Positions 1 to 10,535 of a DNA stretch of 64,000 nucleotides are shown here, piece after piece (positions within the stretch are counted from its first letter, which is position 1; each line of letters opens with the position of its first letter). Below the pieces are notes generated by a model. The model was not told where the DNA came from. It did no database searches and saw only the letters and a program-made list of their open reading frames with translations. A program made the translations under genes and the position numbers. The stretch is taken from NCBI GenBank assembly GCA_965240325.2, contig OZ251222.1, positions 930,001 through 994,000 on the forward strand, given 5' to 3'. This stretch comes from Rebecca billardiae RCC1528. Lineage: Eukaryota; Haptophyta.

Positions 1-590
1 CTCGGTGAGGCTGGCGAGCCCGCGCCCGACAAGAAGCAGCGTGGCGGCGCGCGCGCGCCGTGCTCGCGGTGAAGTGCGTGCTGCTCGCGAAGGGAAAGCA
101 GTTCAAGCAGGGACACCTCGAGCACTCGGTAGATGATCTCGCCGTGCTCGCCGCTGACGGCCAGCGTGCGAAGCGCGCTGCTGGCATACACGGCGTTGAG
201 CAGGTCACCGTGCGAGAGTGCTCCGTCAGACCCGTGGCCAAGGCCCTTGTCGATCAGCTGCGCTGAAGGGCGCGCGCAAGAGTGCGTGATGGAGGTCACT
301 TCCAGGCAGGCTCCATGTTGGCTGCAGCGCTGCGTCTGCGCAGCATGCCCCCGCACGCGCGTCTGCGGGCGCACGCCTGCGCTCATCTGCAACCTGCGCT
401 CGAGCTCAGCCTTGAGCGCGCTCAGCGTGCCCTTCAGCAGCTCGAGCTGTTCCTCCTTGCGCCGCGCGTCCGCGTGCGCCGCGAGTAGGTGCTTGTTCAG
501 CGGCTGCACCTGCACCGCCGCGTGCTCGACGCTTGCCTCGACCACCTCAACACGCACGCGCTCGCCGACGCGCTCCAGGGACTGCTGCGT
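1..590 (-). CDS. Partial coiled-coil protein, C-terminal part outside the window
   Basis: Reading the minus strand from about 590 downward gives an open, strongly amphipathic frame (segments such as HADARRKEEQLELLKGTLSA at about 395-480) that looks like a coiled coil. A second open segment (about 265 to 1) reads LIDKGLGHGSDGALSHGDLL and AVSGEHGEIIYRVLEVSLLE and fits an exon preceded by a CAG acceptor near 257. The two can be joined in phase by a possible GC-AG intron, but this is uncertain. The upstream exons and the family were not identified, and the gene leaves the window at base 1. The plus-strand frames over the same DNA look like shadows. Confidence 0.4.
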
Positions 591-1494
591 CAGCTCATGC
601 GCACAGTGGAGCGCCAGAGCGACACCTCCGCGCCGTCCACAGCGCTTATCGCCGGGCTGAGCGCTATGGAGAGCTACACGTGTGCCGAGGGCTCGAGCCC
701 GACGACGCGAACGCAGTTCACCTCGCTGTACGACGAACGCCACCTCGAGCGCACGAGCGCATGCGTCTACAGCGGGAGCACCGACGGCCGCTCCGGCAGG
801 CTCGCCGCCGACTTCCCCAGTAGTAACTAGCATATCAAAGCCGTCTTCGGTAGCGCGCGAGGCTGGCTACAATACGGTGATGCTACACAACATGGGTTGC
901 GTCACGCGCAGCACCACATGAGCGGCCGGCAGCGGCGTACCATCGGCTGAGCTGTTCCTGAGTCACTGTTCCTCTGCAGAGGAACGTGCACGCGCGCGTC
1001 GACGAGCACTTACGCGCTCCGCGGCCTTCGGCACCTTGACATCATTGCGCGTGCGCATGACAGGCGCGGATGGTTGCGCACTTGCGTGTCCGTTAGCGGC
1101 GCGCACGATCCGCGAGCACCGTCCGCCGGGGCCTTGCCATTGTCGACCTTGGACGGCGCACGGCGCACGGCGGCGCGCTCGCAGATTCGGTCGGGTAGCC
1201 CTCGCTGGACATGTGCTGGCCTCTGTTGCTCCGCTGCTCATCGGACCGGGTGCCAATCAGTGGCCCACAATTGACGACCCGTTCGCCTGCCCCGCATGCT
1301 CGCACACGGGATGACTCAGCCTGGAGCCACCCCGGTCGAGATTTCGGGATGTCAAAGCAGTGGCCGAGCATGCGCTCAAGCGCTCTCGTCCGCATGGAGC
1401 GTGACCTCTACCGTTCTACCGTCTGAGCGTCTGCCGTCACATGAGTCGGACAAGTCCCCAAAGCTGGGTGCAACCAGTCCATCGGGAGTAGCCG

Positions 1495-1925
1495 CCAGGC
1501 CTCCCGCCACCACCGCAGCCGCGCCGCCCAGGGTTGTGAGTCCTGGGATTACCCGGGGTGGTCAGGCTGGCGCGCACGCTCGCGGACGCTTGGAACCCGC
1601 GCTCCCGCGCTGCGTCGCGTGTCACCCCTCGATCGTCGCCCCACCGCCACCTCTTCCATCCCATCACCACCCCTTCCTCGACATCCTCGGCCTTCGCCGC
1701 AGCACCGACGCCCCCGCGCGCGGCCGCTGTGGCAGCGGGCGATCCGCGTGCGCTGCGCCGCCGCGCCGCCGCGCCGCCCAGAGTTGTGCAGCGCGGCCTG
1801 TGAGTCCTGCGAGCTGCCCTGTGTGGTCAGGCTGGTGCGCACGCTCGCGAACGCTTCGAACACTCGCTGCATAGCGTGTCGCCCCTCGATCGCCGCCCCA
1901 CCGCCGCGTTTTCCTCCACGCACGG
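1495..1925. repeat. Two diverged direct repeats, about 265-bp period
   Basis: The block starting near 1518 (cgccgcgccgcccagggttg, then gtggtcaggctggcgcgcac and tcgatcgtcgccccaccgcc) recurs near 1765-1915 with the same order of elements (cagagttgtg, gtggtcaggctggtgcgcac, tcgatcgccgccccaccgcc). Copies differ by substitutions and small indels. No coding function is evident. Confidence 0.6.
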
Positions 1926-3455
1926 CGGCCGTCGCCGCCGCACGAGCGCCCCGCTCGCGGGCCGCGCGCCCACTGGGCGCAGGAATTTCGGGTGGGGATT
2001 TTCTTTTCCGAATATGTTGGTGATGCCGTCAGAGCACCACCAACCTCTGCCGCTGGCGGCTGCGCTGACAGCGCGCTGGGCGGCGCTGGAGGGGCGAGAT
2101 GGGCGCCGACTGCGCGCCCTCCTGCGGTAGTTGCGTGCCCGCGAAGGCGGTGCGCGTGGTTGAGCGCGGCTGAAAAGCAGCCATTTGCGTCGTTCCACCG
2201 CTCGCCGTTCGGAATCACTGCATCCGCCGCGCCTCAGGCCATCGCGTGCGCCGCACCAACAAGGAAGTTGTGTGCATTCCTCGGCTGACTGCACGCGTGC
2301 CGCGAGCAGCGGCGTCGGCGTCCGGCACTTGGTTGCACTGGGCAATGTCCAGGTAGTTTATGCACGCGGCATCGCTCGTCACAGTACGCTGCCTGGCATA
2401 CGCATCTGCACGGGTCACACAGCCGTCAAAAGGCATGATCGAGCATCACGCAGCGGTTGGCATCGACCTACGGCGAGGGTCGTGTGAGCATGCAAAGCAC
2501 TGACATGCGCCCTTCTGGATAGTGATGTAGTGAGCACATTCCCGCGTGAAAGGAGCGCGCGCCATTCAGGCACCGGAAGCGGCGTCGGGGCTGGATGCTC
2601 ACGTCTTAGGCAGGCTGATGCTGCCTTCCGGCTGCACGGGTGCGTCTATCAAGGCTGACCGTGTGTGCACGATGCGCACCGTCAAGTTCGACACGAACGT
2701 CCAGACGTGAGCTACTGCTTGACAAGGTAGTATACACACATTCATACACGCGCCGTGTCATCCGAGGAGGCACATACACGCAGGCCATCATGGGCCTCGT
2801 TCAGGTATATTCTGCATCAGCACGCATGCATGCACGTACTAGCTCGGGCCAAGATTGACGTCGGAGCACGAGTCAGGGAGTTCAATGCCGGGGCAGAGCT
2901 GGACAGCGGTCACGTGTGTGGCCACTCCGCGCGAGCGCACATGCTCCGCTTCACCGCAGATCAGCATGGCGTGCGCTGCAACGTCATCGTCGGGCCAGAG
3001 CGCTTGTTCGACCAATCGGCTCGTATGAATGATGCAATCAGCACACCTGAACGCAGCTGTTCGGACCCGCGCTCATGCGCGGCGGCGCAAGGTAGCGCAG
3101 TGCGTACAGCGTAGGCCTCGCCGCGCGGAAGCGCATGCTCCGTGTGTGTCTCGCCTCGCATGGCGCACGCGGGCGAGGCTGGCCGTGTGGCGGTGTGCAC
3201 AGACAAGTGCTGGCCCGAGGCAAGTACAGCCGAATGCGATGCGCGGCGCGAAGCGGCGAATGGCACTTCAGCACGACTGCCCAGCCTAGCTCGCCGGCTC
3301 TGCGCTCGCGGGATCGTCCACACGCACGGGAGCGCGGCGCCGTCGCCCGCTCGCCCGAGACGCGCGCGTCCGCCGCGCAGCGCGCGGCTGAATAAATGCA
3401 AGGCGGAAATAAAAAGCGCGCCGATTTTCTCCGACCCTGGGTGCCGTGTCCCCAG

Positions 3456-3549
3456 TGGCTTAATGTGGTGGCGGGATCCTTAATGTGGCAGTGGTCAACC
3501 GTCTGCCACATTAAGGCTTAATGTGGTGGCGGGATTCGGCTTAATGTGG
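3456..3549. repeat. Cluster of TTAATGTGG motifs with a perfect hairpin
   Basis: TTAATGTGG occurs in direct orientation at 3460, 3480, 3518 and 3541, and inverted at 3506-3514. A 20-bp block (cttaatgtggtggcgggat) is repeated at 3459 and 3517. TTAATGTGGCAG (3480-3491) and CTGCCACATTAA (3503-3514) form a perfect 12-bp stem with an 11-nt loop. Confidence 0.75.
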
Positions 3550-4493
3550 TAACCGGCTGAAGTCGACAGCTGCCAGCCTAGTACCTCCAGCTTCACCGCC
3601 TCCACGATGGCAACGCGCGGCGGCGCCGAGCTGCCGTCGTGCTGGCTGGGCGCTCGACTAGCCCGCGACACCCGCACTCCTTGCAGCCGCTTCAAGCACG
3701 TGGGCGACCGACAAAGATGATTGTAGACAGTGTACATACTGCGCGCGTTACTCTGCGCGCGTTCGCATGACCGATCACGCTGAAAGTGCCCAACAGCCAG
3801 TCGCGCGGGACACGCTGAGGCACATTGCTCGCTCCTTTCCTTGCGGCACGCCGCACGCGGTGTGTACACCGAGCGCAAGTCAGGCAGGCGCTTGGCGGGA
3901 GTGGTGGTATCGCTTCTTCGCTTGTCTTGGCGTCGATCGCAGGCGCGACGCGCGTACCCCTCGCAAGTACACCCTCCTCGTGCTCAGTGTCACTCGCGCG
4001 GAGCCCACGGTGAGGGATCTTGAGCTCGAGGTGCAGCGTACGAGTCTACGGGCGCTGAGTAGCAGCCTACCAACCGGCGCACGGGTGACGACCGTCATCC
4101 ATTACGATATGATACCCCTCCCAGCCTCACGCCGCAGCCTGAAGATCACCTCCGCAGCGGTTTGAGCACCATTCCAAATCTGCTTCGTGGCATGTTCAAA
4201 CGCTCGTTTGGCACTCCGTCTGGACGCCGTGGCACGAGAGAAGGGGAAGGGCGGTGGCGGCGAGGCTTGGGTCATCGATGGGTATGGTCCCAAAGATGCC
4301 CCCAAGCGTGCGCGCGCCCGCTCGCGCCGTCTACCTGCGCGCCCAGCGCTCCCACGCCGCCGCCCACCCAAATCTGCTTCGTATAGAAGCAGACTGCGGT
4401 AAGGGGATAGTGGCGGCTGCCTCAGGCGGTCTCGCCGTCTTAACTAGCATCAGCTCGCGCCGCGCGTCGTCGCAGAATCAGCTATGTCACGTG

Positions 4494-5375
4494 TCACTTA
4501 CTCGCCGGTGACTCTGACGACGTAGTCCGCCGTGCTTCTAAGTTCTCAACGTACTCTGAAGCAGCACAGACCGCAGCTGTTGCAAGGCGCCGCACCAGTT
4601 GCACCGAGTCTGAGCACCCCGCCTCTCCAGCGAGCACCAGCGGCATGACCCCTTGCCACAAGTCCTTACGATGAGGTGCGGACGCGTTGCTTGTATGCCT
4701 GCGATGCACGTAGCAGAGCTCGTTCGAGTCACACAGTCGACCCGCGTATGCCGGGTTGTTCTGTAGACTCTGGAAGAGGGCGTGGTCCTCAGCCCAGTTT
4801 TGGTCCGGCCATCCCATGCTCATGGCGAGGTCCGCCGATATCAAGCTTGCGCCGTAACCCTGTGCCCACTCGAAGCCGACAATATTCTCGAGGGCGCCAA
4901 TCGAGATGAACCACCGCCGGAAGCGGTGCCACACGTTGTGCTCGCCGATGTGGCCGATGTGCAACTCAAGGCGTGATGGAAGGCTCAGGTCGTCATCGTC
5001 AAAGGTGGCTACGAAATGCGCTGATGGTAGTGCGCGGGCGCCGAGAGTGCGTTTGAACCCAATCGACGACCCTGGAGGTGCACTTATGACAGTGCCCTCG
5101 CAGCCCGTGGATGCAAACGCGGCAGAAAGGGCACACGGCTCGCCGTCGTTCACGACAGTCAAGTGCTTGCGCGGGTAGGTTTGCGCGATGAAGCCTTCAA
5201 CCGCTTGCTGCACCATTTGGCGGCGAGACGGCCAAGTAGTGAGCATCACGCAGTTGATGATTGGCCCCCCACCCTCCTCCAGCCTTGTTCGCCTGTCAGG
5301 CGAACAAGGCTGGAGGAGGGTGGGGGGGCTGTCGGCGGCATTCGCCGCCATGCTGAATTTCGGCTGCTTGTTCAT
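4494..5375 (-). CDS. GT-A fold glycosyltransferase (GT2-like)
   Basis: A predicted 293-residue nucleotide-sugar-dependent glycosyltransferase. After a short variable N-terminus the GT2 core starts with INCVMLTTWPSRRQMVQQAV. It carries the acidic metal/nucleotide-binding motif in FVATFDDDDLSLPSRLE and an ED pair in GWPDQNWAEDHALF, as expected for a GT-A domain. No membrane segment is seen, so acceptor and compartment are unknown. The frame is open up to 5519, but that would overlap the BCAS2 start at 5509, so the Met at 5375 (MNKQPKFSM) is preferred. A perfect 63-bp palindrome (5265-5327) lies in frame just before the catalytic core and adds 21 residues. The gene is divergent from BCAS2. The family call is good; the start is uncertain. 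Confidence 0.75.
   Translation of the reverse strand: MNKQPKFSMAANAADSPPTLLQPCSPDRRTRLEEGGGPIINCVMLTTWPSRRQMVQQAVEGFIAQTYPRKHLTVVNDGEPCALSAAFASTGCEGTVISAPPGSSIGFKRTLGARALPSAHFVATFDDDDLSLPSRLELHIGHIGEHNVWHRFRRWFISIGALENIVGFEWAQGYGASLISADLAMSMGWPDQNWAEDHALFQSLQNNPAYAGRLCDSNELCYVHRRHTSNASAPHRKDLWQGVMPLVLAGEAGCSDSVQLVRRLATAAVCAASEYVENLEARRTTSSESPASK
5265..5327. repeat. Perfect 63-bp palindrome inside the glycosyltransferase gene
   Basis: A 31-nt arm (5265-5295) and its exact complement (5297-5327) are separated by one base (t5296). The length of 63 nt keeps the reading frame of the minus-strand glycosyltransferase. Confidence 0.95.
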
Positions 5376-5508
5376 CGTCCTCGCGGACAGCTGGTCGCTG
5401 CCTCGCTGGCGGAGTGTCGTGCACTCGTGCCGCGAGTCCACGACAGCCTCGTCAGGACCGCGGGAAGCGCGCCACTCGCGGCGCGACGCGCGCGGGCGGG
5501 GTTGCAGT

Positions 5509-6251
5509 ATGGCAGCCACGGCCCTGCCTTACATCGACACGCAGCTGGATGCCGATGGGGCCCGAGAGCGCGTGCGCAAGCTAATCGAGCAGGAGATGCG
5601 CTCATTCAAGCCATCGCGCGACTATGTGGCTCACCTTCCGATTCCCAAGCTAAGCCTCGAGGTGCGCGACAGGCGCTTGCGGCGAATGATGCGTCCTTCG
5701 GCGGCGGTGCGTCCTCCGTCGCCGCGCCAATCCGAGAGTCCCACCCACCCTTCCCTGCACCCCGCGTGCGGCTCACGCAGAATACACACCTCTTGCAGTC
5801 GGAGCTCATGCGGATGACTGATGGCCAGCCAATCGCCCCGCTGGACATGAAGCAGCTCGCGATTGATCCCCCGGCGCAGGGTCGCGAAAACCCTGGGGCT
5901 TGGCAGCAAACCATCGACAACGCGAAAAGTCAGCACGAACATCACGTCAATCGTGCAGACAACCTGGCGCTGCTCCAGCAGCATGGGCCGGCAGCTTGGC
6001 GCGCACACCTGGAGACGCTCAAGACCTCGCTGCGCGTGATCAGCACCCAGACGGATGCGGTGAGGGACGAGACGAACGCCATCAATCGCAAGCGCAAGTA
6101 TGAGCAGCTCGAGGCAGCGCGCAAGCTGCGTTCGCTCGAGAACGACTGGTTGGAGGCTGTGCAAAAGAACAACGCGATTGAGGCTGCCATTGCTCGCGTG
6201 CGCGCAGAGCATGACGCGCTTGCTCCAATGCTACCGCCAACCGAGTCGTAG
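5509..6251 (+). CDS. BCAS2: Pre-mRNA-splicing factor SPF27 (BCAS2), two exons
   Basis: Subunit of the Prp19/CDC5L (NineTeen) complex that activates the spliceosome in the nucleus. Exon 1 is 5509-5661 (MAATALPYIDTQLDADGARE, then FKPSRDYVAHLPIP, matching the family N-terminus). Exon 2 is 5781-6251. The 119-nt intron runs from GTGCGC to CACGCAG in phase 0; joining gives 207 residues, against about 225 in animals. Diagnostic stretches are PLDMKQLAIDPP, AWQQTIDNAKSQHEHHVNR and the C-terminal coiled coil (NRKRKYEQLEAARKLRSLEN, WLEAVQKNNAIEAAI). A longer upstream frame (from 5163) is rejected because it does not join the conserved N-terminus. It is head-to-head with the glycosyltransferase. High confidence in identity and intron. 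Confidence 0.93.
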
Positions 6252-7726
6252 CTGTCACACAGCCTAACTGCCGTACGTCGGAGGCTCATCAGATATTCAT
6301 TCAGTAGCGCGCTCGGCACTGCCGGCGGCGCGCCGCTGAATCGCGGGGCCCGCGTGGCTGGAAGGAACCTCCCCTTGTCGGCGCGGGCGGCCCGGCGCTG
6401 GAGGACTACTAGGAACGTCAACGTACGGCCGCCGCCGCGCTCCGCCTGCGCAAGCAGCGCTCCGCCGCGCCCGACCCGCTGGCCGAGCAGCTCGGCAGTG
6501 CAGCGACCGCGCCACTCGCAGAGCAGCTGCAGCGCGAGGAGATGGATGGCAGATGCTGGCGGCGCGCGGGCGGCGGGACAGGCCGGCCAGGCCGCCACCC
6601 GACGGCAACGGGGTCGGGGGACGGGGCGCAGTCCTCACTCAGTCTCAGTCCCGGGGCAGTCGCAAGCAACGGCGGCAACGTCAGTCACGGTCTGTCTGCC
6701 ACGGAGGCAGCAGTGAGTAGTGACAGGCAGACGGAGGGAGCACCGCGGGCCCTCAACTGCGTTGGTTCTACGGAAGGACCGCGGAACGCGGTATATAATG
6801 TCATCGTATTAATTATAGCTAGTTATGGCGCACGGCCCCCCCGAAAGGTCTGAGCGTGAGGCGAAAGCCGGGGGGGGGGGGGGGGGCGGCGCACGTGCAC
6901 CGCAAAATCAAAAAAGAGGATGCGCGCAGGATTTGGGGGATTTTTGTAGGTGGATTTAGGTGTGAAATCCGCATTTGACTCGATATCGCTGCTCATGATT
7001 GCGTTTGTACTGCTCCTTAATCCTTGGATAGTAAGTAATAGAAGAAATCGAACTCGAATAGGACAAAGGCGTCTGCATCTTTCTGATAATTATGGTGGGC
7101 CGTTCGTGATTCTCCTGCTGATATACACTCTAGCTTGGTTTGCTGATTCCAATTCAAAGAGTAAAGTATCGTCTCCAATTATCCTTCTCCTCTGAAGAGA
7201 ACCACACTTCAAAAACAACGTTTCAGTATCAACGTATTATGGCACGACGTTCGTCATCGCGGCTCGTTTGTCTATTGGTACGTACCCGCGAAATGAACCT
7301 TGTTAGATCTTCGCCTAATCAAAAACGCCTAGGCACGCGATATGATGTCATGAACCGTCGCTTCTCAGTGGCGGGTATCATCAGGTTAAGCCCCTTGTTA
7401 AGCCCCTTGATAACCCTTGATTCATACACGAGTAATACACGGGAACATAGATTAGTAGCATCCCTCTCCTCTTAAGAGAACCGCACTTCAAAAACAGCGA
7501 TTCAAGCAGGTTGGGTGAGGGTGGTGGTTGGTTGGGGGCTGGCCAGGGTAGGGCTGGAGGCTTCGGCCGCCAGTCTGATCACCCGGAGCCCGTTATAAAG
7601 GGGAATTTAAAAAGCAGGTTCTTATTTGGTTAAGCCCCTTGATTTATACGTACATGATTCTTTGAAGCGAAACGCCATTTTTTGAGCTGCCGCACTTAAG
7701 GGACAGAGTGCTCGAAAAATACCCAG
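6252..7726. other. Intergenic region with an AT-rich island
   Basis: 6252-6850 is GC-rich without a supported gene. 6730-6795 is a reverse-complement match to 25980-26045 (a block around ggttctacggaaggaccgcggaacgcgg). A run of 18 G lies near 6869-6886. From about 6890 to 7720 base composition drops sharply. This island contains repeated TTAAGCCCCTTG (7385, 7397, 7629) and two copies of a block around agagaaccacacttcaaaaa (about 7187 and 7472). The 81-residue ORF at 6950-7195 has two hydrophobic segments but no recognisable family. Confidence 0.5.
7513..7614 (+). repeat. Dispersed repeat, copy 1 (inverted copy at 48998-49100)
   Basis: About 102 bp (from gggtgagggtggtggttggt to cgttataaaggggaatttaa) reappears as the reverse complement at 48998-49100, differing mainly by a 1-bp indel. 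The flanks are unrelated, so this is a mobile or dispersed repeat fragment. Confidence 0.85.
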
Positions 7727-9389
7727 GTGCTTGCGCGGCTGCGCGCGCGCGGACCGCGAAGCCGCGTCGTCACGTCGGGCTCCAGCGAGGACGGCGGCGC
7801 GAGCCGCTCGTTCGCGGCGCACGAGCACGAGGCGGTGCTTGAGGGCGGCGAGCGCGTGCGCTACTCCGCGCTGCTCTCCACCGCGCCGCTCGACACGCTT
7901 CTTGACTCTGTCCTTTTTGGCGCAGATCGCCTCGCGGGCGCTGACGCTGGCGGTGACGCTGGCGGTGACGCTGGCGGTGACGCTGGCGGCTACCGTTACG
8001 GGTGCGCGACGCGGCTCGCGCAGCTGGGCGTGCCCGCGCTGCAGCTCGGCGGGCTCTCGGCGGCGGACGCTGAGGCGGTGGTGCGAGGCCGGCTCGGCGC
8101 GGCGGGGCGCACGCTCGACGCGCGGCAGGCCGAGGCGGTGCGCTCGGCACGCGGAGAGACGCCGAGCGCGCTGCACGCCGTGCTGCTCGCCGACGCGGCG
8201 GCGGAGTGGCGCTCGGGCGAGCCGCCGCCAGCGCACCTGCCCGCCGACGCGCGCGCCGCCGTCGCCGCCACCTTCGAGCGCGTCGAGCGGCTGCACGGCG
8301 CGATGCTCGTGCGTGCGGCGCCATCTGCGCGTCGCGCCGCGGCCTCTCGAGTGCCGAGCTGGAGGACTCGCTCCCTCTGCACGAGGACGTGCTGGGCGTC
8401 CGTGTTCGAGTTCTGGGTGCCGGCGGTGGTGCGGCTGCCCGTGTGGCTCGCCGTGCGCGACGCGCTCGGCTCGCTGCTCGCCGGCGGCGACGGCCCTTTG
8501 CGCTGGTACCACCGTCATCAGGTGGCCGAGGCGGCGGCGGCACGGTGCGCCCGCCCGGCCGACGCGCACGCGCTCGCGGATTTCTGGGCTGGCACGTGGG
8601 CGGGCGAGGCCGCCAAACCGCTGCGCCACCCGAAGGCCACCGGCGGCGAGGACGGGCGGCGGCGCGTCGCGCCGCAGCCCCTGCTCCTCTCCACCGCGCG
8701 CCTCGGCCTTCGCCGGCCGCAACGCCGCCGTGCTCAATGTGCGCCGGTGCGAGGAGCTAGCGCAAGCGCTGCTCGCGGCCGGGCGCGCGGCCGACGCGGC
8801 GCGCGAGCTCACCGACGCGGGCGCGGACGGGTGGGAGGCGCGCGCGCGGCACGGCCTCGAGACCGAGTACGTGCGCGACCTCGCGGACACGGCCGCGGCG
8901 CTCGCCGACGCCGACGCGCGCGGCGGCGGCGGCGGCGAGCCGGGCGCGGCCGCGCGCGCGGAGGCTGCAGCGCTGCGCGCGCGCGTCGCAGACTGGCTGC
9001 AGCTCGCGCGGCTGAGCGCCTCCGCCGCCGCCGCGGCGCCGGGCCGCTGCCTCGCGCTGTGCCTCGAGCAGCCGGTTGGCTCGGCGCCGCACGAGTCCGC
9101 GTGGGCGCGGCGCGCGCCGCGCGCCGCGCACCCGGCCGCCCGCGCCAGCTGGGCGCGCGGGCGCGAGCACTGCGCGCGAGCGCCCCTGCTCGCCGCGCGC
9201 GGGCCGTGCGAGGCTGTGCTGCTAGCGCACGCCGGCTGGGTGGAGGCGGTCGCACTCTCGGCCGACGGGCGCGTCGCGGCGAGCGCGGGCGACGACAGCG
9301 ACGCGGTCGTGCGGCTGTGGGCGTGGGACACCGCCGAGTCAGAGTGCGTGCGCGCCGCTCGAGGGGCAAGCCGGCTGCGTGAAGACTGA
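7727..9389 (+). pseudogene. Broken NACHT/WD40 (STAND) protein gene fused to an FAD-oxidoreductase-like fragment
   Basis: Pieces of one protein lie in three frames. 7727-7990: a short stretch (GERVRYSALLSTAPLDTLL) resembles the C-terminal part of FAD-dependent amine oxidase or UDP-galactopyranose mutase-like proteins. About 8000-8335: PALQLGGLSAADAEAVVRGR and following helices match the helical part after a NACHT ATPase. About 8310-8395, shifted frame: CASRRGLSSAELEDSLPLHE. 8398-8640: a winged-helix segment with PLRWYHRHQVAEAA. 8705-9389: a helical linker (NVRRCEELAQALLAAGRAAD) and one WD40 blade (LLAHAGWVEAVALSADGRVA...VRLWAWD), then a stop. The P-loop NTPase core is absent. The parts abut without room for introns at the shifts near 8315 and 8395, so decay or assembly error is likelier than splicing. 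A 12-bp tandem repeat (about 7943-7988) lies between the two protein types. Confidence 0.6.
7943..7988 (+). repeat. 12-bp tandem repeat (gacgctggcggt), about four copies
   Basis: The unit gacgctggcggt repeats near-perfectly and would encode Asp-Ala-Gly-Gly. It lies at the junction between the FAD-like and the NACHT-associated fragments. Confidence 0.9.
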
Positions 9390-10535
9390 ATGAAGAGCCG
9401 CGACACGGCGCAGCCCCCCGAGGCCGTCGATCGCGTCGATTACTCGCGCCCGCGCCTCCTGCACGGCGACGCGCCGGGCGCGCGCGCGCATCGTGATTCG
9501 GTGAAGAACGCGACAACTACTGTCAGGGCCGTGCGCCCTCAACTTCGTTGTTTACTACCCGAGGATCGGCGTAGCCGATCATATATATATATAAACAGTG
9601 AACCGCCGCCGCGGAGCTGACGCGGCAGCACGTTACGAGCTGCTGGACGAGAATGTGATGATGCCGGACGAGCGACGACGCGGCTGCGGTCAGCGGTGCG
9701 GCGCTGCAGGGCGGAGGCGCTGACAGTGACAGCAGCAACCTCACCGAGCAGAGCGGGGACTACCAATAACCAAAGCAGCGTCATACACCTCCTCAGTGTG
9801 CCGAGCTCACAAGAGTGGTCGGAGGAGAGTGTAGCGTGCGGTGTCGTGGGCCCCCTGCTCGGCTCGGCGCCTTGTGTCATGGCGCCCCCGTACCTTGGGC
9901 CGAGCCGCGCCGAGGCCAGAAGAGTCGCCTCGGATGGAACAGGAATCGCCGAGCAAGTCCTGCAGGCGGTGCCCGGTGCCGACCGGATTGGCTGCCGAAA
10001 AGGGGTCCGACCAGGACTGCGCGCGCTGGGCGGCGGGCGCCCCGGCCGGACAGCTGGTTGATGATGCCAAGCGAGCCGGATCTTGGTGTCACTCTTAGAC
10101 ACTCAGTTATTGTGCCAATAACGCCACATATATCATCCTTACTTGATGTACGAGTAACGAGACGCACATCCCACATGCGCATGCGTGTGCAGCTGCACGC
10201 GGCACAACGACCCGAATCGGAATGCTCGGCCTCGCCGCGCCAACGCCCTGCGCGTCTCCGCGAGCCGACGCGCCGCACGCTGCCGGGCACGTAGCCGACG
10301 GTAGCCTGGCCGTCGTCGCCGCCGTGTCGCAGCGGCCAGCCATGCGCCATCGGACCTGCCCTCCGCGACCAGTGCGCGCGACGTGGTCGCTCGAGCCGCC
10401 CAGCCAGCAACGCGCGCCATCGCCGCACGGCCGGCAGCCCCTGGGGCAGACGCAGCGCGGCCGAGAGGGACGCGTCCGGGAAGAGGAGGAGCGGCGGCCG
10501 CGGCATGCTCGTTCGCGCGTGCCCATCGACGGCAG
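9390..10535. other. Intergenic region with copy 1 of a dispersed repeat family
   Basis: No supported gene. It contains the repeat copy at about 9650-10135 and a short stem (gatcggc-gta-gccgatc) near 9562-9578 followed by an AT run. 10140-10535 is GC-rich and lies just beyond the stop of the XK-LRR gene. Confidence 0.4.
9650..10135 (+). repeat. Dispersed repeat family, copy 1 (second copy at about 37265-37677)
   Basis: Shares an ordered set of diverged blocks with 37265-37677: ccgagcagag, cacctcct(c/g)ca, ctcggcgcctt, atggcgcccccg, agtcctgcaggt/c, accaggactcctgcgcgc-like, gagccggat, and the end gacactcagttat...ataacgccacatata. The 3' end carries a short hairpin (10106-10122, GTTATTG-tgc-CAATAAC). 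Many substitutions indicate an old duplication. Confidence 0.75.

Larger units (their letters stand above)
591..4493. other. Gene-poor GC-rich stretch with short repeats
   Basis: No frame here looks convincingly coding. It holds a degenerate direct duplication (about 1495-1925) and a cluster of TTAATGTGG motifs at 3460-3549, both listed separately. An ORF at 3767-4165 (plus) has no recognisable domain. Confidence 0.4.

Noticed and set aside
5163-6251. Unspliced 362-codon ORF as the BCAS2 protein
   Set aside because: Its first half does not resemble the family. The conserved N-terminus is in another frame and joins through a 119-nt intron.
6869-6886. G-run as a telomere or G-quadruplex array
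   Set aside because: A single homopolymer without spaced G-tracts or telomeric repeats.
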